Assembly: GCA_041628615.1 (NCBI GenBank)
Contig: JBFKOW010000217.1
Location: 1 to 5,029 of the forward strand
Reading direction: 5' to 3'
DNA from: JAMWZF01 sp041628615
GTDB taxonomy: Bacteria > Pseudomonadota > Alphaproteobacteria > Rhodobacterales > Rhodobacteraceae
Length of the DNA: 5,029 nucleotides
The notes beneath the pieces are model-generated. The model had not been told where the DNA came from, searched no databases, and was given only the letters and a program-made list of their open reading frames with translations. Within the stretch, counting starts at the first letter, position 1, and every line of letters begins with the position of its first letter. The position numbers and the translations under genes were made by a program. Below, in pieces: positions 1 to 5,029 of the stretch.

Positions 1-345
1 GCCGAGATCGCGCCCATCGCCTCGATCTACCTCGCGGTCTGGGTGGCGATCGGCGGGCGGGGCCGGCTTTATGGCGCGGTGATCGGCGCGGCCTTCGTGT
101 CCTTGCTGTCGACCTGGTTCACCGGCGGGCAGGCCCCGGACATCAACCTCGGCTTCTACACCATCCAGTGGGTGGACTGGTGGACGGTGCTGCTGGGCCT
201 CAGCTTCGTCGCGGTCACGCTGTTCGCGCCGAAGGGGATCGGCGGCCTGTTCGACCTGATCGCCGACCGCCGCCAGCCCGACCGGCACGGCGCCGATCTC
301 GGCCCCGATCCGGGCGCGCTGCGCGAGAAGGAGGCCAGCGAATGA
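1..345 (+). CDS. urtC: Urea ABC transporter permease UrtC, C-terminal part (5' end outside the window)
   Basis: This is the last 114 residues of an inner-membrane permease of the branched-chain amino acid/urea (LivM-like) family. The frame is open from base 1. Visible features are the conserved segment VWVAIGGRGRLYGAVIGA, typical of the last third of LivM/UrtC proteins, a hydrophobic stretch continuing into it (AFVSLLSTWF), and a final membrane segment (WWTVLLGLSFVAVTLF) followed by the family's APKGIGGL motif. A charged cytoplasmic tail of about 30 residues ends the protein. The assignment to urea rather than amino acids rests mainly on the two downstream ATPases, which carry UrtD- and UrtE-type signatures. 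UrtC would pair with UrtB to form the membrane channel. The stop codon overlaps the urtD start as ATGA, indicating translational coupling. A GTG at base 43 is an internal codon, not a start. Confidence 0.88.
   Translation, partial: AEIAPIASIYLAVWVAIGGRGRLYGAVIGAAFVSLLSTWFTGGQAPDINLGFYTIQWVDWWTVLLGLSFVAVTLFAPKGIGGLFDLIADRRQPDRHGADLGPDPGALREKEASE
328..334 (+). promoter_or_regulatory. Ribosome binding site of urtD
   Basis: AAGGAGG is a near-perfect Shine-Dalgarno sequence inside the last codons of urtC, 7 nt before the ATG at 342. It fixes the urtD start there and rules out the in-frame upstream candidate at 168, which would add 58 residues of non-family sequence. Confidence 0.85.
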
Positions 346-1082
346 CCACGCTGCTCGAAGTGTCCGGCGTGTCGGTGTCCTTCGACGGGTTCAAGGCGAT
401 CAACAACCTGTCGTTCCAGATCGCCGAGCGCGAGTTGCGCGCCGTCATCGGCCCGAACGGCGCCGGCAAGACCACCTTCATGGACATCATCACCGGCAAG
501 ACCCGCCCCGACAGCGGCCGGGTGGTCTATGGCGAAAGGGCGGTGTCGCTGTTGTCGATGTCGGAAAGCCGGATCGCCCAGATGGGGGTGGGCCGCAAGT
601 TCCAGCGCCCCACCGTGTTCGAGGACCAGAGCGTCGCCGACAACCTGATGATGGCGCTGCGCAAGGAGCGCGGGCCGCTCGCCGTGCTGCTGTTCCGGCC
701 CTCGGCCGGGGACCGGGCGCGGGTCGCGGAACTGGCCGCCGAGATCGGGCTGGAGGGCGCGCTCGACCGCAAGGCGGGGGTGCTGAGCCACGGCCAGAAG
801 CAGTGGCTGGAGATCGGCATGCTGCTGGCGCAGGAGCCGCGCCTGCTGCTGGTCGACGAGCCCGCCGCCGGGATGACGCCCTCGGAACGCGAGCACACCA
901 CCGACCTGCTGCGCGAGGCGGCGAAGACCCGCGCCGTGGTGGTGGTCGAACACGACATGGAATTCGTCCGCCGGCTGGGCTGCAAGGTCACGGTGCTGCA
1001 CGAGGGATCGGTTCTCGCCGAGGGCTCGATCGACCACGTGACGGCGGACCAAAGGGTGATCGAGGTCTATCTTGGGCGCTGA
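342..1082 (+). CDS. urtD: Urea ABC transporter ATP-binding protein UrtD
   Basis: This 246-residue cytoplasmic ATPase (LivG-like) would energise urea import together with UrtE. All ABC motifs are present: Walker A GPNGAGKT (37-44), Q-loop at Gln88 within GVGRKFQRPTVFED, signature LSHGQKQ (148-154), Walker B LLLVDEP (168-174) and the switch histidine 204 in VVEHDM. The GVGRKFQRPTVFE segment and the LSHGQKQWLEIGM variant of the signature are characteristic of UrtD and set it apart from LivG. The length is normal for the family. The start at 342 is supported by a strong ribosome binding site and by the N-terminus beginning directly with the ABC fold (LLEVSGVSVSFDGF). It overlaps urtC by 4 nt and urtE by 11 nt, so the three genes form one operon. 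All catalytic residues look intact. Confidence 0.93.
   Translation: MTTLLEVSGVSVSFDGFKAINNLSFQIAERELRAVIGPNGAGKTTFMDIITGKTRPDSGRVVYGERAVSLLSMSESRIAQMGVGRKFQRPTVFEDQSVADNLMMALRKERGPLAVLLFRPSAGDRARVAELAAEIGLEGALDRKAGVLSHGQKQWLEIGMLLAQEPRLLLVDEPAAGMTPSEREHTTDLLREAAKTRAVVVVEHDMEFVRRLGCKVTVLHEGSVLAEGSIDHVTADQRVIEVYLGR
1062..1065 (+). promoter_or_regulatory. Ribosome binding site of urtE, supporting a TTG start
   Basis: GAGG lies 6 nt before the TTG at 1072, inside the 3' end of urtD. No ATG or GTG occurs in the urtE frame near the expected N-terminus, so this site supports the TTG start. Confidence 0.6.
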
Positions 1083-1779
1083 ACTTCTGAGGCTGGAGGG
1101 GCTGACGCTGCATTACGGCGGCAGCCGGATCCTCAACGGCATCGACCTGACCGCGCGGGTCGGCGAGGTGACCTGCGTGATGGGCACCAACGGGGTGGGC
1201 AAGACCAGCCTGCTCAAGGCGATTTCGGGGACCCATCCGCATTCCGGCGGCCGCTACACGCTCGACGGCGAGGAGATCCGCCGCGCCCCGGCCCATGTCC
1301 TCGCCCGCAAGGGGGTGGGCTATGTCCCGCAGGGCCGGGACATCTTCCCGCTCCTGACCGTGCGCGAGAACCTCGAGACCGGCTTCGCCTGCCTGCCGAG
1401 GTCCGAGCACCGGATCCCGGACGAGATCTTCGAGCTGTTCCCGATCCTGAAGGACTTCCTGGGCCGCCGGGGCGGCGACCTGTCGGGCGGGCAGCAGCAG
1501 CAGCTTGCCATCGCCCGCGCCCTGATCGCCCGGCCGAAGCTGTTGCTGCTGGACGAGCCGACCGAGGGCATCCAGCCCAACATCATCCAGCAGATCGGCC
1601 GGGTCATCGCCCACCTGCGGCAGACCGCCGACATGGCGATCGTGCTGGTCGAGCAGTATTTCAGCTTCGCCTACGATCTTGGCGACGTGTTCCACGTGGT
1701 CGAGCGCGGTGCGGTCAAGCTGAGCGGGCGCAAGGCCGATCTGGACCGCGACGCGCTGCTGGCCGGCGTGTCGGTCTGA
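1072..1779 (+). CDS. urtE: Urea ABC transporter ATP-binding protein UrtE
   Basis: This 235-residue cytoplasmic ATPase (LivF-like) is the second nucleotide-binding subunit of the urea importer. Motifs in order are Walker A GTNGVGKT (38-45), Q-loop at Gln87 in GYVPQGRDIFP, signature LSGGQQQ (137-143) and Walker B LLLLDEP (157-163). Walker B is followed by TEGIQPNII, where the TEGIQP string is a hallmark of UrtE and differs from LivF. The usual switch histidine is replaced by Gln195 (LVEQYFSFA), which is normal in the LivF/UrtE group and not a defect. The start is TTG, overlapping urtD by 11 nt, and it gives the expected N-terminus (LLRLEGLTLHYGG). It is the last gene of the urt operon in this window. 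No urease gene follows, because the next gene converges from the other strand 27 bp away. Confidence 0.93.
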   Translation: MGAELLRLEGLTLHYGGSRILNGIDLTARVGEVTCVMGTNGVGKTSLLKAISGTHPHSGGRYTLDGEEIRRAPAHVLARKGVGYVPQGRDIFPLLTVRENLETGFACLPRSEHRIPDEIFELFPILKDFLGRRGGDLSGGQQQQLAIARALIARPKLLLLDEPTEGIQPNIIQQIGRVIAHLRQTADMAIVLVEQYFSFAYDLGDVFHVVERGAVKLSGRKADLDRDALLAGVSV

Positions 1780-1791
1780 GGCGGGGCAGGG

Positions 1792-1827
1792 CGGCGGCCG
1801 GTCCCGTCAGGCCGGCACCGGCCGCTG
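1792..1827. terminator. GC-rich inverted repeat at the urtE/glpD convergence; candidate bidirectional terminator
   Basis: GCGGCCGGT (1794-1802) is matched perfectly by ACCGGCCGC (1817-1825), a 9-bp stem with a 14-nt loop. A G-U pair and a C-G pair can extend it outward to 1792/1827. It sits between convergent genes, where a shared terminator is expected, but it overlaps the glpD stop codon and last codons. No T-tract follows on either strand, so it is not a canonical intrinsic terminator. It could instead protect 3' ends, or be a chance product of high GC. Confidence 0.35.
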
Positions 1828-3417
1828 GCATCTGGCGCGGATGTGGGCGTCGATCCGGGCCGTCTGGCCGGCATCGGTCACGAGGCCCAGCTTGGTCCGC
1901 CGCCAGAGGAAATCCTCGGCCGTGCGGACCCATTCCCGGTCGATCGCCCAGTCCAGTTCGGCGGCGGTGACGGTGGCCCCGAAATCGGTGCCGAGGTCCG
2001 CCGCGGTCCGGGCGCCGGACAGCAGGGCGGCGGCCTCGGTGCCATAGGCCCGCGCCAGCCGCCGCGCCCAGTCGGCGTCGAGGAACGGGTGGTCGCGGCG
2101 CAGCCGGTCCACCAGGGCGTCGAAGCCGTCCACCGCGAAGTCGCCGCCGGGCAGCGGCGCGCCTGCGGTCCAGGCCGCGCCGTGCCGGGGCAGGTGGGGC
2201 GCGAGCCTGTCCAGCGCCGCCTCGGCCAGCCGCCGGTAGGTGGTGATCTTGCCGCCGAAGACGTGCAGCGCCGCGGCGCCGTTCTCGTCCCGGCCTTCGT
2301 CCAGCGACAGCACGTAGTCCCGCGTCGCCGCGGTCGCCGAACTGGCCCCGTCGTCGTAGAGCGGGCGCACCCCGCTGTAGGTCCAGACCACGTCCGCGGG
2401 CGTGACCGGGCGGTCGAAATACTGCGACGCGAAGGCCAGCAGGTAGTCGCGCTCGCCGTCGGTGCAGACCGGTTTCTGCGCCGGGTCGGCGTGGTCCCGG
2501 TCGGTGGTGCCGATCAGGGTGAAGTCCCGCTCGTAGGGAATCGCGAAGATGATCCGCCCGTCGGTGCCCTGGAAGAAGTAGCACTTGCCGTGGTCGAACA
2601 GACGCCGGGTGACGATGTGGCTGCCGCGGACCAGCCGGACCTTCTCGGACCTGTTCTGGCGCAGGGCGCTGCGGATCACGTCGCCGACCCAGGGCCCGGC
2701 GGCGTTGACGAGGGTGCGGGCGCGGACCTCGCGCTCGCCGTCGCCGTCGCCGCCGGCCAGCCGGATCGCCCAGCCGTCGCCGTCCCGCACCGCCGCGACG
2801 ACGCGGGTCCGGGGCAGGATGTCGGCGCCGCGCGCCGCGGCGTCGCGGGCGTTGAGCACCACCAGCCGCGAATCCTCGACCCAGCAGTCCGAGTATTCGT
2901 AGGCGCGGCGGAAGGTCTTCTTGAGCGGCGCCCCGGCCGGGTCGCGCGCAAGATCGAGGGCGGCGGTGCCGGGCAGGATCCGCCGGCCGCCGAGGTGGTC
3001 GTAGATGAACAGGCCCAGCCGGATCAGCCAGGCCGGGCGGCGGCCCTTCATCCACGGCATCACCGCGGTCAGCAGCCGCGACGTGGGGGTGCCGCCCTCG
3101 AACCGCATGTCGGGATGGATCGGCAGCACGAAGCGCATCGGCCAGGCGATGTGCGGCATCGCCCGGAGCAGCACCTCGCGTTCGATCAGCGCTTCGCGCA
3201 CCAGCCGGAACTCGAAGAACTCGAGGTAGCGCAGCCCGCCGTGGAACAGCTTGGTCGAGGAGGAGGAGGTGGCCGAGGCGAGGTCGTCCATCTCGGCCAG
3301 TCCGACCTTGAGCCCGCGGCCGGCGGCGTCCCGCGCGATGCCGCAGCCGTTCACGCCGCCGCCGATGACGAAGATGTCGTAGTTCGGGACGGATGCGGCG
3401 GCCGTGTCGTCGCGCAT
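1807..3417 (-). CDS. glpD: Aerobic (respiratory) FAD-dependent glycerol-3-phosphate dehydrogenase GlpD
   Basis: This 536-residue enzyme oxidises sn-glycerol-3-phosphate to dihydroxyacetone phosphate and passes electrons through FAD to the quinone pool. The E. coli enzyme is a peripheral inner-membrane protein of about 500 residues. The N-terminus holds the FAD dinucleotide-binding motif GGGVNG (19-24), then the highly conserved block SSSTKLFHGGLRYLE (52-66) and EREVLL (79-84). Further family blocks are NAAGPW (238-243), RGSHIV (264-269), IPYERDFTLIGTTD (293-306), WTYSGVRPLYDD (345-356) and FGGKITTYR (387-395), followed by a C-terminal domain beginning near WTAGAPLPGGDF (416-427). These match E. 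coli GlpD block for block. The ATG directly follows the glpR stop codon (TGA|ATG) with no good ribosome binding site, so translation is probably coupled to glpR. No damage is visible. Expression is likely controlled by the neighbouring repressor. Confidence 0.96.
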   Translation of the reverse strand: MRDDTAAASVPNYDIFVIGGGVNGCGIARDAAGRGLKVGLAEMDDLASATSSSSTKLFHGGLRYLEFFEFRLVREALIEREVLLRAMPHIAWPMRFVLPIHPDMRFEGGTPTSRLLTAVMPWMKGRRPAWLIRLGLFIYDHLGGRRILPGTAALDLARDPAGAPLKKTFRRAYEYSDCWVEDSRLVVLNARDAAARGADILPRTRVVAAVRDGDGWAIRLAGGDGDGEREVRARTLVNAAGPWVGDVIRSALRQNRSEKVRLVRGSHIVTRRLFDHGKCYFFQGTDGRIIFAIPYERDFTLIGTTDRDHADPAQKPVCTDGERDYLLAFASQYFDRPVTPADVVWTYSGVRPLYDDGASSATAATRDYVLSLDEGRDENGAAALHVFGGKITTYRRLAEAALDRLAPHLPRHGAAWTAGAPLPGGDFAVDGFDALVDRLRRDHPFLDADWARRLARAYGTEAAALLSGARTAADLGTDFGATVTAAELDWAIDREWVRTAEDFLWRRTKLGLVTDAGQTARIDAHIRARCQRPVPA

Positions 3418-4188
3418 TCAGTGACCCGTTTCGGCCATCAGGATGCGGGTCCCGGAGCGCCGGGCGGCGGCGACGAAACGTTCCGGCGGGGCGGAATCGG
3501 TGACGAAGAAGTCCACCTCTCCGACGCTGCAGATCCGCACCGGGGCGTTGACCTCGAACTTGCTGGCATCGGCGACGAGGATCCGGGTGCGGGCGTTCTT
3601 GAGGATCGCGCGCGCCACCGACACCTCGCGGGCGTCGAAGTCCAGCACCGCGCCGTCGTCGTCGAGGCTCGAGGCGCCGATCACCGCGTAATCGACCTTG
3701 TAGCGCGAGATGAACTCCACCGCGTCGTCGCCGACCACCGCGCCGTCGCTTTGCCTCACGCGCCCGCCGACGAGCACGAGGTCCATCCCGGCGCGGCCCG
3801 AAAGCTGGGTGATGATGTTGATGTTGTTGGACATCACCATCAGCCCTTCGTGTTCGGCCAGCGCCAGCGCCACCTGTTCCGTCGTGGTGCCGATGTTGAG
3901 GGCGAGCGAGCAGTCGTTCGGGATCAGCGAGGCCGCGAGACTGCCGATCGCGGCCTTTTCCGGGCCCCGGTGCAGCCGCCGCTCGCGGTAGTCGCGGGTA
4001 TTGACGCTGGCCAGCCGCCGCGCGCCGCCGTGGGTCCGTTTCAGCAGGCCCTGCCGGCCGAGGTCGCGCAGGTCCTGCCGGATGGTCTGGGTGGAGACGC
4101 CGAAGCGCGTGGCGAGGTCCTCGACCTCGACAGCCCCTTGCCTTCGCAACAGGACAAGGATCTCCTCATGCCGCGTGTGAACGTTCAT
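3418..4188 (-). CDS. glpR: DeoR-family transcriptional repressor, GlpR type
   Basis: This 256-residue regulator very likely represses glycerol and glycerol-3-phosphate genes. It has an N-terminal DeoR helix-turn-helix at about residues 21-43, containing the family string FGVSTQTIRQDLRDL, then the linker KRTHGGA (50-56). The C-terminal sugar-phosphate-sensing domain has IGTTTEQVA (99-107), SNNINI (120-125), GGRVRQSDGAVVG (141-153), IGASSLDDDG (170-179) and the LDFDAREV segment. E. coli GlpR has close counterparts to each of these, supporting glycerol-3-phosphate as inducer by homology. The start at 4188 gives the normal N-terminus (MNVHTRHEEIL), with GGGGAGAAGG centred about 14 nt upstream. 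It is the first gene of a unit with glpD and is divergent from the binding-protein gene at 4332. Both transcription units probably answer to it, and it probably autoregulates. Confidence 0.9.
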   Translation of the reverse strand: MNVHTRHEEILVLLRRQGAVEVEDLATRFGVSTQTIRQDLRDLGRQGLLKRTHGGARRLASVNTRDYRERRLHRGPEKAAIGSLAASLIPNDCSLALNIGTTTEQVALALAEHEGLMVMSNNINIITQLSGRAGMDLVLVGGRVRQSDGAVVGDDAVEFISRYKVDYAVIGASSLDDDGAVLDFDAREVSVARAILKNARTRILVADASKFEVNAPVRICSVGEVDFFVTDSAPPERFVAAARRSGTRILMAETGH

Positions 4189-4213
4189 GCGCCACCGCCT
4201 TCTCCCCGGCTGA

Positions 4214-4241
4214 ACCGTAGCCGCACCGCCGGTCCTGTAAA
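4214..4241 (-). promoter_or_regulatory. Putative sigma-70 promoter of glpR-glpD
   Basis: On the - strand, TTTACA (4241-4236, one mismatch to TTGACA) is followed after 16 nt by TACGGT (4219-4214, three of six matches to TATAAT). The predicted start near 4207 would leave a leader of roughly 20 nt before the glpR ATG. The -10 match is poor, so this is only a candidate. Its -35 end touches the palindrome at 4240-4258. Confidence 0.3.
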
Positions 4242-4258
4242 GCGAAATGTTTTCGTTT
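4240..4258. promoter_or_regulatory. Imperfect palindrome, candidate GlpR operator
   Basis: CGAAA (4243-4247) and TTTCG (4251-4255) form an inverted repeat around TGT. It extends with two A-T matches on the outside (4240-4241 against 4257-4258) and one mismatch between. The element lies in the divergent glpR/glpV promoter region. Its TTCG/CGAA core resembles the half-site core of the E. coli GlpR operator, but the spacing differs. It overlaps the putative -35 elements on both strands, a good position for repression in both directions. Confidence 0.5.
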
Positions 4259-4284
4259 GACTTTCACATTCGTTCGTTTACCAA
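4257..4284 (+). promoter_or_regulatory. Putative sigma-70 promoter of the glycerol ABC-transporter genes
   Basis: TTGACT (4257-4262) matches five of six bases of the -35 consensus. After 16 nt, TACCAA (4279-4284) is a weak -10 (three of six). A start near 4291 would give a leader of about 40 nt to the ATG at 4332. Weak -10 elements behind good -35 elements are common in alphaproteobacteria. The promoter is embedded in the TTCG repeats. Confidence 0.4.
4269..4279 (+). repeat. Overlapping TTCG/TTCGTTT repeats, candidate second operator
   Basis: TTCGTTCGTTT contains two TTCG units 4 bp apart. Its TTCGTTT copy (4273-4279) repeats the one at 4252-4258 at a distance of exactly 21 bp, about two DNA turns. 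It lies between the putative -35 and -10 of the + strand promoter, where bound repressor would block RNA polymerase. Repeated TTCG-type half-sites fit a DeoR-family regulator, but binding is inferred. Confidence 0.4.
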
Positions 4285-4292
4285 GTTTTTCC

Positions 4293-4306
4293 CGGGGGAA
4301 ACCCCG
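4293..4306 (+). other. Short GAAA-capped hairpin in the predicted leader of glpV
   Basis: CGGGG (4293-4297), GAAA (4298-4301) and CCCCG (4302-4306) form a 5-bp all-GC stem with a GNRA-type tetraloop. TTTTT (4286-4290) and AAAAA (4308-4312) could extend it across a small bulge. It ends 15 nt before the GGAGGA of the ribosome binding site. The same DNA also holds the palindrome TTTCCC-GG-GGGAAA (4288-4301), so it might act as a protein site rather than as RNA. No T-tract follows, so it is not a terminator. Confidence 0.4.
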
Positions 4307-4321
4307 CAAAAATGAAACCAG

Positions 4322-4327
4322 GGAGGA
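4322..4327 (+). promoter_or_regulatory. Ribosome binding site of glpV
   Basis: GGAGGA lies 4 nt before the ATG at 4332. It selects this start over the ATG at 4312, which is in another frame and has no Shine-Dalgarno sequence. Confidence 0.85.
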
Positions 4328-4331
4328 AGAC

Positions 4332-5029
4332 ATGCGGAGCTATCTGCTATCCGCGGTGGCGATGTCTGCTATGGTGGCGGCGGGTCTGCCGGCCCATGCC
4401 GACATGGCCGCAGCGGAGAAATGGATCGACGAGGAGTTCCAGCCCTCGGCGCTGTCGCGCGACGAACAGCTGGCCGAGATGGAGTGGTTCATCCAGGCCG
4501 CCGAGCCGTTCCGGGGCATGGAGATCAACGTCCTTTCGGAGACGATCCCGACCCATACCTACGAATCCGAAGTCCTGACCAAGGCCTTCGAGGAGATCAC
4601 CGGCATCAAGGTGAACCACCAGCTTCTGGGCGAGGGCGAAGTCGTCCAGGCGGTGCAGACCCAGATGCAGACCCAGCGCAACCTGTATGACGGCTACGTC
4701 AACGACAGCGACCTGATCGGCACCCATGCCCGTCTGCAGCTGGCCTACAACCTCAGCGACATGATGGCGGGCGACTGGGCCGGCGTCACCAACCCGGGGC
4801 TCGACCTCGCCGACTTCATCGGCGCCAGCTTCACCACCGGGCCCGACGGCAAGCTCTACCAGCTGCCCGACCAGCAGTTCGCCAACCTCTACTGGTTCCG
4901 CAAGGACTGGTTCGACCGCGAGGACCTGCAGGCGCAGTTCAAGGAGATCTACGGCTACGACCTCGGCGTGCCGGTCAACTGGTCGGCCTACGAGGACATC
5001 GCCGAGTTCTTCTCGGTGCACGTCAAGGA
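4332..5029 (+). CDS. glpV: Glycerol ABC transporter periplasmic substrate-binding protein, GlpV-like (3' end outside the window)
   Basis: The first 232 codons of a secreted solute-binding protein are present, and the frame stays open to the window end. Residues 1-23 form a signal peptide with a hydrophobic core (LLSAVAMSAMVAAGL) and a signal peptidase I site AHA|D. The mature part begins DMAAAEKWIDEEFQPSAL and carries MEINVLSETIPTHTYES, AFEEITGIKVNHQLLGEGE, NLYDGYVNDSDLIGTH, QLPDQQFANLYWFRKDWFD and PVNWSAYEDIAEFF. I recognise these from the large (about 570-580 residue, from memory) family-1 binding proteins annotated as GlpV in rhizobial GlpSTPQUV glycerol importers. Roughly 40% of the protein is therefore visible. 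It would capture glycerol in the periplasm and deliver it to the GlpP/GlpQ permeases. The location opposite glpR-glpD strongly supports glycerol as substrate. A different polyol or sugar cannot be excluded from sequence alone. Confidence 0.8.
   Translation, partial: MRSYLLSAVAMSAMVAAGLPAHADMAAAEKWIDEEFQPSALSRDEQLAEMEWFIQAAEPFRGMEINVLSETIPTHTYESEVLTKAFEEITGIKVNHQLLGEGEVVQAVQTQMQTQRNLYDGYVNDSDLIGTHARLQLAYNLSDMMAGDWAGVTNPGLDLADFIGASFTTGPDGKLYQLPDQQFANLYWFRKDWFDREDLQAQFKEIYGYDLGVPVNWSAYEDIAEFFSVHVK

Noticed and set aside
1635..1665. Missing switch histidine in UrtE (Gln195 instead of His)
   Set aside because: LivF/UrtE proteins normally carry the VEQ variant, so this is not evidence of an inactive ATPase.
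156..1695. Long antisense frames opposite urtC, urtD and urtE (156-1052 and 988-1695, - strand)
   Set aside because: They mirror conserved ABC ATPase genes and show only low-complexity His/Gln/Arg-rich sequence caused by GC bias.
1715..3055. A 446-residue open frame on the - strand overlapping glpD in another frame
   Set aside because: It is extremely rich in Arg, Pro, Gly and Ala and has no family motif; it is an out-of-frame reading of glpD and the urtE end.
1843..4260. An 805-residue open frame on the + strand antisense to both glpD and glpR
   Set aside because: It runs opposite two clearly functional genes and is rich in Gly, Val, Ala, Arg and Asp, the composition expected from the complement of high-GC coding DNA. 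It has no recognisable domain and crosses the promoter region, so it is a shadow frame.
4286..4312. Intrinsic terminator between the divergent genes
   Set aside because: The hairpin is not followed by a T-tract on either strand, and it lies in a promoter region where a terminator is not expected.
4312..4578. An ATG-initiated + strand frame of 88 residues overlapping the glpV start
   Set aside because: It has no ribosome binding site and an Arg/Ser/Trp-rich translation without motifs. The frame starting at 4332 has a strong ribosome binding site, a signal peptide and family blocks.
4347..5021. A 224-residue open frame on the - strand opposite glpV
   Set aside because: It is a Val/Leu/Asp/Gly-rich complement of the binding-protein gene with no domain signature.

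Overview
The window looks like chromosomal DNA of a high-GC alphaproteobacterium, most likely Rhodobacterales or a close relative. The reasons are strong G/C preference at third codon positions, tight gene packing, and a glycerol cluster (GlpD and GlpR beside a GlpV-type ABC-transporter binding protein) of the kind known from rhizobia and rhodobacters. This placement is inferred from gene content and composition, not from a marker gene.

The left part (1-1779, + strand) is the 3' end of a urea ABC-transporter operon. It holds the C-terminal part of the permease UrtC (cut by the window edge), then the two ATPases UrtD and UrtE. The genes overlap at both junctions (ATGA between urtC and urtD, 11 nt between urtD and urtE), so they are almost certainly co-transcribed and translationally coupled. 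UrtD and UrtE would power urea import through UrtB/UrtC, with UrtA as the periplasmic receptor. urtA, urtB and the rest of urtC lie upstream of the window.

The middle part (1807-4188, - strand) is a two-gene unit reading right to left. It starts with a DeoR-family repressor of the GlpR type, followed with no intervening base by glpD, the respiratory FAD-dependent glycerol-3-phosphate dehydrogenase. glpD converges on urtE with only 27 bp between them, and a GC-rich inverted repeat spans the glpD stop codon there.

The right part (4189-5029) has a 143-bp divergent control region and then the first ~232 codons of a secreted solute-binding protein on the + strand. This protein resembles GlpV of the GlpSTPQUV glycerol ABC importer. 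The control region has an AT-rich core with an imperfect palindrome and repeated TTCG/TTCGTTT elements, placed over putative divergent promoters. A likely model is that GlpR represses both glpR-glpD and the glycerol importer from this region, and is released by glycerol-3-phosphate. Glycerol kinase and the remaining transporter genes are not in the window; they may lie downstream of 5029.

I see no mobile element, CRISPR array, RNA gene or obviously new system here. The points most worth a second look are the operator architecture, a GAAA-capped hairpin just before the glpV ribosome binding site, and the hairpin at the urtE/glpD convergence.
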